Shown here in pieces: positions 52,692 to 61,075 of a stretch of DNA of 64,000 nt. The position numbers were made by a program, and so were the translations under genes. The stretch's first letter is position 1. Every line of letters starts with the position of its first letter. The notes beneath the pieces were generated by a model. The model saw nothing but the letters and a program-made list of their open reading frames with translations, had not been told where the DNA came from and searched no databases. The stretch lies in NCBI GenBank assembly GCA_964526785.1, contig CAZGMJ010000019.1:1-64000 (forward strand), read 5' to 3'. Source of the stretch: CAZGMJ01 sp964526785 (GTDB taxonomy: Bacteria > Planctomycetota > Phycisphaerae > Sedimentisphaerales > Anaerobacaceae).

Positions 52692-55070
52692 ATGAATCAA
52701 AGCGTTTCGCATCGCCATAATCTCGGGATGATATTTGTGTCTGCATTTGTGCTGCTCTTGTTTTCCTCGATTATGGCAGGAGCCGATGACGTTACGTCCG
52801 GAGACAATGTTCTGTGGTATGAGCAGCCTGCCCGGAGATGGGATCAGGCGTTGCCGGTTGGCAACGGACGCCTGGGTGCGATGGTGTTTGGCGGCGTTGG
52901 TGCAGAGCGTCTACAGCTCAACGAGGATACGTTCTGGTCCGGCCGGCCCCACGACTATACGAATCCGCAGGCCCGGGAACACCTCGACGAAGTCCGTAAA
53001 CTCATCTTCGCCGGGCGGTACTCCCAGGCCCAGCGTATTGTCGAATCACATATGCTGGGTGTGCCGAAATGCCAGCAAGCCTACCAGACGCTGGGGGATC
53101 TTCATCTGACATTTCCGGGACACGTTCGGGCTGAGGACTATCGCCGTGAACTGAATCTGGAGACAGCAATTGTCACGACCCGATACCGGGTAGGTGACGT
53201 GACTTTCAAGCGGGAGGTATTCAGTTCGGTCCCGGATCAGGCCGTCTTCATTCGTTTGACCGCAACCAGGCCGGCGTCCTTGAATGTGACGATCAGCATG
53301 GACAGTCCCCACCATCACGAAACATGCACGGGTCGCGCTGCGTTGACGATGACCGGGCAATGGATCGGCGACGGCAACGACCGTCCGCTGATCGCGGGCG
53401 TAAAAGGCCCCGGCCTGAGGTTCGAGACGCGACTCAAGGCCGACATAGAAGGTGGATCGATATCGGACAACGGTTCCTCGTTGATAATTCGAGGAGCCGA
53501 CACAGCCACCTTGAAACTGGTAGCCGCTACCAGTTTCAACAACTATCGCGACATCTCCGGCGATCCCTCGAAGCGATGCGCAGACTACCTGAAGATATCC
53601 GCCGACAAGACCTTCAGCCTCAGTCGCACCGAACACATGGCGGAACATCAGCGCCTTTTCAAACGCGTTGACCTGCAATTGTCCGCCGGCCGTTCCGTTG
53701 CCGGGGCTCGGCCAACGGATCAACGTCTCGCTGAATTCAGGCGGGACGGGACGGACGCTCCTCTGGCGGCTCTCTATTTTCAATTCGGCCGCTATCTCAT
53801 GATCAGCGGTTCGCGTCCCGGCACCCAGCCGCTCAACCTCCAGGGTATTTGGAACCACCATACGGCGCCGCCGTGGGGCAGCAAGTACACCGTCAACATG
53901 AACACCAACATGAATTACTGGCCGGCGGAGGTATGCAATCTCAGCGAATGCCACGATCCGTTGTTCCGCATGCTGGAGGATCTGACCGTCACCGGCGGCA
54001 GGATCGCCCGGGAACACTATGGCTGTCGGGGATGGGTGCTGCACCACAACACCGATCTCTGGCGCGGTGCCGCTCCTGTAGACGGGGCCAGATGGGGAAT
54101 GTGGGTCGGTGGGTCCGGCTGGCTGTGCACCCACGTATGGGAACACTATCTGTTTACGGGCGACGTTGATTTTCTTCGCAAACGCGGTTATCCGCTGATA
54201 AAGGGTGCTGCTCGATTCTATTTGGATTATCTTGTCGAACATCCGACAAAGGGATGGCTGGTCACCTGTCCCTCCAATTCTCCGGAGAATTCTCACCCCT
54301 TCGGTGCCACCAACTGCGCCGGCCCTACGGGGGATGTCCAGATATTAACCGAACTGTTCGACGCCTGCATCGCAGCGACGAAGATTCTCCATACCGACAG
54401 AGCGTTTCGTGAGGAACTTCAGGCCGCACTCAAACGCTTTCCGCCCATGCAGATCGGCAAGGCCGGGCAACTGCAGGAATGGCTTGACGACTGGGATATG
54501 GAGGCGCCTGAGCCTCGCCATCGGCACATTGTCCATGCCTTTGGGCTCCACCCCGGAACCATGATTAACCCGCGCAAGACGCCGAAATTGGCAAAGGCCG
54601 TTGCCAGGACACTGGACCTGCGCGGCGATGGCGGAACGGGTTGGTCAAAGACGTGGAAGATTAATTTCTGGGCGCGCCTGTACGATGGCGATCGTGCCCA
54701 TAAACTCCTGTGTGACTTGCTCCGCGGCAGCACGCTTCCGAATCTGTTCGATACGTGTCCGCCTTTCCAGATCGATGGAAACTTTGGTGGCTGTGCGGGA
54801 ATCGCGGAGATGCTGCTCCAGAGCCACACGGGCGAGATTCATCTGTTACCGGCATTGCCGAAGGTCTGGAACGCCGGCAGTGTAACGGGACTCAGGGCGC
54901 GGGGCGGTTTCGTCGTTGATATGCAGTGGGAGGACGGCAGGCTTCGCGGCGCGAAGATTGTGTCGGTTGCGGGCGGCACAGCCGTCGTGCGATATGCCGA
55001 GCAGACGGTTCGTCTCAAGACGAACCCCGGCGATATCGTCGGGCTCAACGGTCGCCTCAAACGTTTGTAA
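52692..55070 (+). CDS. GH95-type alpha-L-fucosidase, copy 2, 792 aa
   Basis: Same domain plan as copy 1: LGAMVFG, QLNEDTFWSGRPHDY, NMNTNMNYWPAE (from Asn402), SPENS (Glu532) and FQIDGNFGGCAGIAEM (Asp695). A signal peptide with hydrophobic core precedes. Sequence differs widely from copy 1 in loops, so the copies probably act on different linkages. The ATG at 52692 follows GGGGTAAAGAT. Tandem placement suggests sequential attack on one fucosylated glycan. Confidence 0.92.
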   Translation: MNQSVSHRHNLGMIFVSAFVLLLFSSIMAGADDVTSGDNVLWYEQPARRWDQALPVGNGRLGAMVFGGVGAERLQLNEDTFWSGRPHDYTNPQAREHLDEVRKLIFAGRYSQAQRIVESHMLGVPKCQQAYQTLGDLHLTFPGHVRAEDYRRELNLETAIVTTRYRVGDVTFKREVFSSVPDQAVFIRLTATRPASLNVTISMDSPHHHETCTGRAALTMTGQWIGDGNDRPLIAGVKGPGLRFETRLKADIEGGSISDNGSSLIIRGADTATLKLVAATSFNNYRDISGDPSKRCADYLKISADKTFSLSRTEHMAEHQRLFKRVDLQLSAGRSVAGARPTDQRLAEFRRDGTDAPLAALYFQFGRYLMISGSRPGTQPLNLQGIWNHHTAPPWGSKYTVNMNTNMNYWPAEVCNLSECHDPLFRMLEDLTVTGGRIAREHYGCRGWVLHHNTDLWRGAAPVDGARWGMWVGGSGWLCTHVWEHYLFTGDVDFLRKRGYPLIKGAARFYLDYLVEHPTKGWLVTCPSNSPENSHPFGATNCAGPTGDVQILTELFDACIAATKILHTDRAFREELQAALKRFPPMQIGKAGQLQEWLDDWDMEAPEPRHRHIVHAFGLHPGTMINPRKTPKLAKAVARTLDLRGDGGTGWSKTWKINFWARLYDGDRAHKLLCDLLRGSTLPNLFDTCPPFQIDGNFGGCAGIAEMLLQSHTGEIHLLPALPKVWNAGSVTGLRARGGFVVDMQWEDGRLRGAKIVSVAGGTAVVRYAEQTVRLKTNPGDIVGLNGRLKRL

Positions 55071-55141
55071 ACTCCGCTATATACGCCGCGTCGAGCGGCT
55101 GATTCGGTACGTTTCGAGGTTTTCGGGTCGTCTTGGAACAG

Positions 55142-55180
55142 GCGGTTTCGCCCAGAATTCCGTTGACACCGCGAAACCGC
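55142..55180. repeat. Inverted repeat between GH95 and isomerase genes
   Basis: GCGGTTTCG (55142-55150) pairs with 55172-55180 across a 21-nt loop, in the 240-bp gap before the TIM-barrel/DUF6807 gene. No U-tract follows, so it may be an operator rather than a terminator. Confidence 0.35.
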
Positions 55181-55310
55181 GCAAAGACAATAGCTGTTTC
55201 CGGCCTCCGGTGAGGAGGGCCATGGTGATATACCAAATGCCGGTGAAAACACGTCCTTATAAGTGAGACTGTGTTGGCTTTTTTCTTGAACATATTTTGT
55301 AAGAGAGAAA

Positions 55311-57104
55311 ATGATGAGCACACTTGACAAAACCCGCCGTGATTTCCTCAAACAATCGATGTTTCTCGGAGCCGCAGTGGCTGCAACGCCATTGAGCAGA
55401 GTGCTCGCCTTCGGACCGGAAGCGCCCGGCTCGGGCATGCGGCTCGGCTTGGTTACCTATCTGTGGGGCCGCGACTGGGATCTCGACACCTTGATCGCCA
55501 ACTGCACCAGGACGAAAGTCCTGGGCGTGGAATTGCGTACGCAGCACGCGCACAAAGTGGAGTCGAATCTGAGTGCTTCGCAACGTCGCGAAGTAAAGAA
55601 AAAGTTCGCCGACAGCCCCGTGACGTTGGTCGGCCTCGGCACCAATTTCGACTTTCATTCGCCCGATCCCCGTGAACTGCGGCAGAATATTGAAGGCGCC
55701 AAGGAATATCTCAAACTGTCGCACGATTGCGGCGGTTCGGGCGTTAAGGTCAAGCCCAACTCCCTGCCCGGCGGTGTATCGAAGGAAAAGACCATCGAAC
55801 AGATCGGCAAGGCGCTTAACGAGATCGGGCGCTACGGCGCCGACCTGGGTCAGGAAGTTCGCCTCGAAGTGCACGGCAGTTGTTCGCCGCTGCCGATCAT
55901 CAGGCAAATCATGGACGTCGCGACGCATCCGAATGTCGGCGTCTGCTGGAACAGCAACGGCCAGGACCTGCAGGGCGAAGGACTGGTTCACAATTTCAAT
56001 CTGGTCAAGGACCGCTTTGCAGATACGGTGCACGTCCGCGAATTCAACGTGGGCGACTATCCCTATCAGGAGCTGATGAATCTGTTCGTCGCTATGGACT
56101 ACGACGGCTGGATTCTGCTCGAAGCCCGCACCAATCCCAAAGACCGCGTAGCAGCCCTCAACGAGCAGCGCGAGATCTTTCATCGGATGGTCGCCAACGC
56201 TCAGAAGGCCGGCGCTGTCGGCGGCGGCTCGGGTGTGCAGATCAGCCGGCGCGACAAGAGACTGCGCATCGAGATCAATGGCGAACTCTTTACCGAGTAT
56301 CGCTACGACGAGCCCCAGCGGCCGTTCTTCTACCCGGTTATTGGTCCGACCGGTGCGGCGGTCAATCGGCACTGGCCGATAGGCGACGGCCCGCACGAAG
56401 CGCACGATCATGTGCACCACAAATCGCTCTGGTACACGCATGGCAACGTCAATGGCGAGGACTTCTGGGCCGATGGAAAGGGCAAAATCGTTCACGATAA
56501 GTTCCTCGAAGTCAGCTCGGGCCCGAACGTCGGCGTGATCAAGTCGCAGAACAAATGGGTTGACAGAGACGGCAAGCTGGTGTGCACCGACACCCGCACG
56601 CATCGGTTCTACAATCGCCCCGACGGCGAGAAGATGATGGATTTCGAGATTGCCATTCACGCCTCGAACGGCAAGGTCGTCATGGGCGACACCAAGGAGG
56701 GATCGATGGCCATTCGCCTGACGCCGACGATGCGGGTCGAGGGAGAAGTTGGTAAAGGCCATATCGTCAACAGCAACGGACAGCGCGACAAGCCGTGCTG
56801 GGGCAAGAAGGCCGAGTGGGTGGACTACTACGGCCCCGTCGACGGCCAAACCGTCGGCGTCGCCATTTTCGACCACCCCGACAATCCGCGCCATCCGACG
56901 TGGTGGCACGTCCGCACCTATGGACTGTTCGCGGCCAACCCCTTCGGTGTGCACAACTTCGAGGACAAGCCGCGAGGAACCGGCGACATGGAGATTCCCG
57001 CCGGCCAAAGCGTGACGTTCAAATATCGTTTCTACTTCCACAAGGGCGACGAGAAAGAAGGCAAGGTCGCTCAGCGGTACAAGGAATACGCGCAGGGCAA
57101 ATGA
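55311..57104 (+). CDS. Sugar isomerase-like TIM barrel fused to DUF6807, 597 aa
   Basis: A Tat-type start (TRRDFLKQSMFLGAAVAAT) leads to a sugar phosphate isomerase/epimerase-type TIM barrel (about 45-300; LGVELRTQHAH, VGLGTNFDFHSPD, VKPNSLPG, LEVHGSC). From about 305 the chain is a DUF6807 (PmoA-like) beta fold with HDHVHHKSLWYTHGNVNGED. The fused pair is uncommon in my experience. It lies between GH95 copy 2 and an oxidoreductase and likely works on released sugars in the periplasm. Chemistry unknown. Confidence 0.85.
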   Translation: MMSTLDKTRRDFLKQSMFLGAAVAATPLSRVLAFGPEAPGSGMRLGLVTYLWGRDWDLDTLIANCTRTKVLGVELRTQHAHKVESNLSASQRREVKKKFADSPVTLVGLGTNFDFHSPDPRELRQNIEGAKEYLKLSHDCGGSGVKVKPNSLPGGVSKEKTIEQIGKALNEIGRYGADLGQEVRLEVHGSCSPLPIIRQIMDVATHPNVGVCWNSNGQDLQGEGLVHNFNLVKDRFADTVHVREFNVGDYPYQELMNLFVAMDYDGWILLEARTNPKDRVAALNEQREIFHRMVANAQKAGAVGGGSGVQISRRDKRLRIEINGELFTEYRYDEPQRPFFYPVIGPTGAAVNRHWPIGDGPHEAHDHVHHKSLWYTHGNVNGEDFWADGKGKIVHDKFLEVSSGPNVGVIKSQNKWVDRDGKLVCTDTRTHRFYNRPDGEKMMDFEIAIHASNGKVVMGDTKEGSMAIRLTPTMRVEGEVGKGHIVNSNGQRDKPCWGKKAEWVDYYGPVDGQTVGVAIFDHPDNPRHPTWWHVRTYGLFAANPFGVHNFEDKPRGTGDMEIPAGQSVTFKYRFYFHKGDEKEGKVAQRYKEYAQGK

Positions 57105-57156
57105 TCGACGAAAACGTTTTGCCTGCAACCTCTGATATGAATGAAGGAGATGTGTC

Positions 57157-58620
57157 ATGAGTAAACTGAATCGAAGAGATTTTATGAAGAGTTCCGTGAT
57201 GGCGGGCGCCGCTGTGGCGATGGCCGCACCGTATTCGAAGGTCCGCGGCGCAAACGACGAGATTCGCATCGCCGTCGTTGGTGTGGGCGGCCAGGGCAGC
57301 GGTCACTGCAAGTACTTCAACAACGCTAAAGGTGCCAGAGTCGTGGCGGTTTGCGACGCCGACCAGGGCCACATCGACCGGCGCGTGGACGACTTCAAGA
57401 AGAACGGCCAGACAATCAAGGGTTACAAGGACGTTCGCGAGCTCCTGGAAGACAAGGGTATCGATGCGATCACGTCCGCTACGCCGAACCACTGGCATTC
57501 GCTGGTGACGATTTGGGCCTGCCAGGCGGGCAAGGATGTGTACATCGAAAAGCCCGTATCGCACAATATCTGGGAAGGCCGAAAGATGGTCGAGGCCGCC
57601 CGCAAATATGACCGCATCGTTCAGACCGGCACGCAGAAACGCTCGGACGGCGGACTGATGGCGGCCTACAAATACGTCCAGGACGGCAACCTCGGGGCGA
57701 TCAAATGGTCTCGCGGTTTCTGCTACAAGGCCCGTTTCAAAGGCACCAACGGCGAAGTTAAAGGCACCAACGGCCCCAATCCTCTGTCGGACAACATCGA
57801 CTACAACCTGTGGTGCGGTCCGGCCGATATGGAACCGCTCCGCCGCCAGAGCCTGCACTACAAATGGCACTGGGTCTGGAACACCGGCTGCGGCGACCTC
57901 GGCAACCAGGGAATTCACGAGATGGACCTCGCCCGCTGGGCGCTCGGCGACCCCAATCACCTGGCCCCGCGCGTCATGAGCATCGGCGGAAGACTCGGTA
58001 TCGACGACGCCGGCGAGACCGCCAACACGCAGATCATTTTCCTGGACTACAAACCCGCACCGTTGATCTTCGAGGTTCGCGGCCTGCCCGTCGAAAAGGG
58101 CCGGCGCGACATGCCCAACTTCCGGGGCATCCGAATCGGTATGGTCATTCAGTGCGAGGACGGCTACTTCGCCGGCGGCGGAGGCGGCGGCTGGGCCTAT
58201 ACCAACGATGGCGAGAAGATCAAGCAGTTCCGGGGCGAGGGTGGCGGCAGCCACCACCAGAACTTCGTCGACGCCGTTCGTGCGCACGATGTCAGCGTTC
58301 TCAACGCGGATATCGAAAAGGGTCATCTCTCCAGCGCCCTGTGCCACATGGGCAATGTCTCCTACCGAATCGGCAAGAAGATGTCTGTGAGCGATATCAA
58401 GGATTCCATCGACAACGCCGACATGATGGATTCGTTCGATCGCATGGTCGAGCATCTCAAGGCCAATGAAGTGGACCTCGACAAGCACCATATCACGATG
58501 GGCCCGATGCTGAACATGGACCCGAAGACCGAGATGTTCGTCGGCGATATGAGCGACATGGCGAACATGTACGTCAAACGCAACTATCGCGAGCCGTTCG
58601 TGGTTCCGGAGAAAGTCTGA
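57157..58620 (+). CDS. Gfo/Idh/MocA oxidoreductase, Tat-exported, 487 aa
   Basis: A Tat-like start (NRRDFMKSSVMAGAAVAM) precedes the NAD-binding motif VVGVGGQGSGHC and the EKPVSHN loop. GAGGGGGWAYT and the C-terminal sheet fit the family. The ATG at 57157 follows GAAGGAGATGTGTC. It overlaps the next start (TGATG), so it is coupled to the isomerase-like gene. Likely oxidises or dehydrates a sugar from fucosylated glycan; not proven. Confidence 0.9.
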   Translation: MSKLNRRDFMKSSVMAGAAVAMAAPYSKVRGANDEIRIAVVGVGGQGSGHCKYFNNAKGARVVAVCDADQGHIDRRVDDFKKNGQTIKGYKDVRELLEDKGIDAITSATPNHWHSLVTIWACQAGKDVYIEKPVSHNIWEGRKMVEAARKYDRIVQTGTQKRSDGGLMAAYKYVQDGNLGAIKWSRGFCYKARFKGTNGEVKGTNGPNPLSDNIDYNLWCGPADMEPLRRQSLHYKWHWVWNTGCGDLGNQGIHEMDLARWALGDPNHLAPRVMSIGGRLGIDDAGETANTQIIFLDYKPAPLIFEVRGLPVEKGRRDMPNFRGIRIGMVIQCEDGYFAGGGGGGWAYTNDGEKIKQFRGEGGGSHHQNFVDAVRAHDVSVLNADIEKGHLSSALCHMGNVSYRIGKKMSVSDIKDSIDNADMMDSFDRMVEHLKANEVDLDKHHITMGPMLNMDPKTEMFVGDMSDMANMYVKRNYREPFVVPEKV

Positions 58621-59432
58621 TGCAGTTCGCTCTTTGCAATGAAATGTTTGAAGGCCGTTCGATGGCCGATGTATGTGCGGTCGCCAAACGGCTCGGCTAC
58701 CAGGGTCTGGAGATCGCTCCGTTCACGCTGGCCGAATCGGCGGACCGGGTTACGCCCGATCAGCGCCGCGAGGTCTGCAAAGTCGTCGCCGATCACGGAC
58801 TCCAGGTCGCCGGCTTGCACTGGCTCTTCGCCGGGCCCACCGGCCTGCATATGACAACGACGGACGAGTCCGTGTGGTCCGCGACCAGGGATTACCTGTC
58901 GTGCCTGCTCGATCTCTGTGCCGACCTGGGCGGCGACGTGCTCGTGCTCGGTTCGCCGAAACAGCGCAGTATCGTCGAGGGCCAGACGCGACAGGGCGCC
59001 TGGCAGCGGGCCGTCGATATGCTGAGTTCGGTGATGGACAAGGCCGAGGGGCTCGATCTGACGATATGCCTCGAACCACTCTCGCCCGTGGAGACCGATT
59101 TCCTCAACACGGTCGACGAGGCGATGGAGATGGTCAGGCAGGTCGGCCGGTCCTCGCTCAAGGTGCATCTGGACGTCAAGGCGATGTGCTCGGAAGGTAC
59201 TTCCGTCCCGGAGATCATCCGCTCCGTTCGAGCCGAGGATATCGGGCATTTTCACGTCAACGATCCGAATCTGTACGGCCCGGGCATGGGCGACGTCGAT
59301 TACGGCCCCATCGCCGAGGCGATAAAGGACGTCGGCTACGACGGGTGGCTTAGCGTCGAGGTCTTCAAGTACGACCCCGACCCCGAGACCATCGCACAAC
59401 AGAGCATCGAGTATCTAAAAAAGTACTTCTGA
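58620..59432 (+). CDS. Sugar phosphate isomerase/epimerase (TIM barrel), 270 aa
   Basis: Xylose isomerase-like TIM barrel of the AP-endonuclease-2 family: GYQGLEIAPFTL, AGLHWLFAGPTG, DLTICLEPLSP, HLDVKAMCSE and GHFHVNDPNLYGPG give the metal-binding Glu, His and Asp positions. No signal peptide, so it is cytoplasmic, unlike its coupled oxidoreductase. Start overlaps that gene's stop. A hairpin terminator follows at 59489. Substrate probably a ketose or its epimer. Confidence 0.88.
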   Translation: MQFALCNEMFEGRSMADVCAVAKRLGYQGLEIAPFTLAESADRVTPDQRREVCKVVADHGLQVAGLHWLFAGPTGLHMTTTDESVWSATRDYLSCLLDLCADLGGDVLVLGSPKQRSIVEGQTRQGAWQRAVDMLSSVMDKAEGLDLTICLEPLSPVETDFLNTVDEAMEMVRQVGRSSLKVHLDVKAMCSEGTSVPEIIRSVRAEDIGHFHVNDPNLYGPGMGDVDYGPIAEAIKDVGYDGWLSVEVFKYDPDPETIAQQSIEYLKKYF

Positions 59433-59488
59433 CAATGCACGCCGGGCCGCTTTCTTGCACGTCTGGCTTGGCGCAATACCAATATGCG

Positions 59489-59519
59489 ATTGCCTCTTCA
59501 CCCCGCGTGGAGAGGCAAT
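59489..59519 (+). terminator. Terminator after isomerase gene
   Basis: ATTGCCTCT (59489-59497) pairs with 59511-59519, and the CACC/GTGG bases inside extend the stem. The T-tract after it is short (CTTT), so termination may be partial. Confidence 0.6.
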
Positions 59520-60085
59520 TGCTTTAGAGCAGAAGTGCACTAATGCATGGCAGGTGAGTGCCTTGCCCATGGAGCATGCTCCTTTGGAGTGATTGGTGCG
59601 ACACGCTTCAACGCAGTTAACCTTCTAAACGTGAGCGCGCCCACTACGCAGGAACTGCGACCTTCGCAAATGCCTTCGGCGCGCGCAACAATTCATCGAA
59701 TCAACCACAAGTGCGCTCAACAGCGTCAATTGAAGTAGCTATTAGTCGTTGAAATCCTGTGATCCCGCGAAAGAAGTCGGATAGTGCTTGCATGTGCATT
59801 TCCTCGACGTAACTGCTTCGCGTCTTCGACAGAATCAGTTTTTTTTATAAAGCATGACAAACAGGGTAAGTTTTGACCAGACACGTAAGTCTCGATCAAA
59901 ACGGAACTAAGAATGGCCGAAGTGACGTTGCAAATTGTCCGAACTTGCTTTTTTGCCGCCAATAGCAGGCCGGCCGTATTTTTTGTTTGCAAATTCGCAC
60001 GCACACTGTACAACATCATGGTAATGACCGCTGAGTTCTCTCATAGGAACCGGTGGAATTGGAGTCATCTTGTTGGAGACCAGGA
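59520..60085. other. Intergenic stretch before the lipoprotein gene
   Basis: 566 bases with no convincing gene in any frame. A T-rich run lies near 59840-59848, and an AT-rich patch near 59945-60010 probably holds the promoter of the lipoprotein gene. No repeats were found. Confidence 0.4.
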
Positions 60086-60826
60086 ATGACGAGGCATAGC
60101 AGTAGTGCGGTATTTCTTTTTCTTGCGTTCGTGCTTTGCCTGTTTGTCGCGGGCGGCTGCAACGGAAACAAAGAAACCGTCGCTGAAGGAGGGAAAACTC
60201 CCGTCGTGACTATCGCCGACCGCGAGCAGATGCTGCTCGATCAGGTCGATCGCAGGTTCTCGGATTCCGATGCGCACTACAAACTGGCAAGCCTCTATCA
60301 CGACCAGGAGATGTACGATCGCGCAAGCTATCACTATGACGCGGCGATACGCTTCGATCCGGCGCATCGTGACGCACAGGCGGGTCTCGTTAAGCTCCTG
60401 CTCGATCAGGATATGGAGATCGAGGCCATGCGCAAGGCTGAGCTTTTTATGAGCCAGGTCGAGCCCTCCTATCGTGAAACCCTCAAACTGGCCAGAGCGC
60501 TGGCTGCGCACGGTGCCGAGACGCAGGCCCTCGCCTGTTATCAGCAGGCCTTGCAGATACAACCGGATTCGGCGGAGGTCTTTCGCGACCTCGGCTTCTA
60601 TCATCTGGATAAAGGGGAAGAGGAAGTCGCCAGAAGTTACCTGAGCCGGAGCTTTCAGCTCGATCCCAATCAGCCGGAGGTTGCCGGTGCATTAGGCAGG
60701 CTCGGCGTGGAAGTGCGCATTCCCGAGCCGGAGAAAAAGCCAGGCCTTTGGGACAGAATCTTCAACAGGGAGCCGAAGGAACCGGAACCGCCGGAAGAGA
60801 TGGAGCAACCGGAAGAAATGGAGTGA
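60086..60826 (+). CDS. TPR-repeat lipoprotein, 246 aa
   Basis: The N-terminus ends in a lipobox (FVAGGC), so the mature protein is anchored by its Cys. Four to five TPR units follow (about 60-205; AHYKLASLYHDQEMYDRASY, QALACYQQALQIQPDS), and an acidic tail with Pro-Glu-Glu repeats (PPEEMEQPEEME) ends it. TPRs bind protein partners. The ATG at 60086 follows GGAGACCAGGA. Isolated gene with a terminator after it. Confidence 0.8.
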   Translation: MTRHSSSAVFLFLAFVLCLFVAGGCNGNKETVAEGGKTPVVTIADREQMLLDQVDRRFSDSDAHYKLASLYHDQEMYDRASYHYDAAIRFDPAHRDAQAGLVKLLLDQDMEIEAMRKAELFMSQVEPSYRETLKLARALAAHGAETQALACYQQALQIQPDSAEVFRDLGFYHLDKGEEEVARSYLSRSFQLDPNQPEVAGALGRLGVEVRIPEPEKKPGLWDRIFNREPKEPEPPEEMEQPEEME

Positions 60827-60897
60827 ACCAAAGTCGAGCGAGCGAAGGAGCGCCAGGTCGGCTTTAGCCTGTAAAAAGGTTTGTGTTACTTTTCATT

Positions 60898-60932
60898 GCC
60901 CCGTGGTGAATGGATTCGCTGCGGGGTTTTTT
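60898..60932 (+). terminator. Intrinsic terminator
   Basis: CCCCG (60899-60903) pairs with CGGGG (60922-60926), followed by seven T or near-T residues. It ends the lipoprotein gene and lies 144 bp before the symporter. Confidence 0.75.
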
Positions 60933-61075
60933 GTTTCGGTATCCGCCATTTGCCTTTATCATCTGCACCACCTGTGAGGGTGGACATTGCACGCTGTACG
61001 GGCACTTGCCCGCTGAAGATGCAGCATGTAATTTGCACTGTCCCGTTGATTGCAGTTTGATTGAGGTATGACAAT

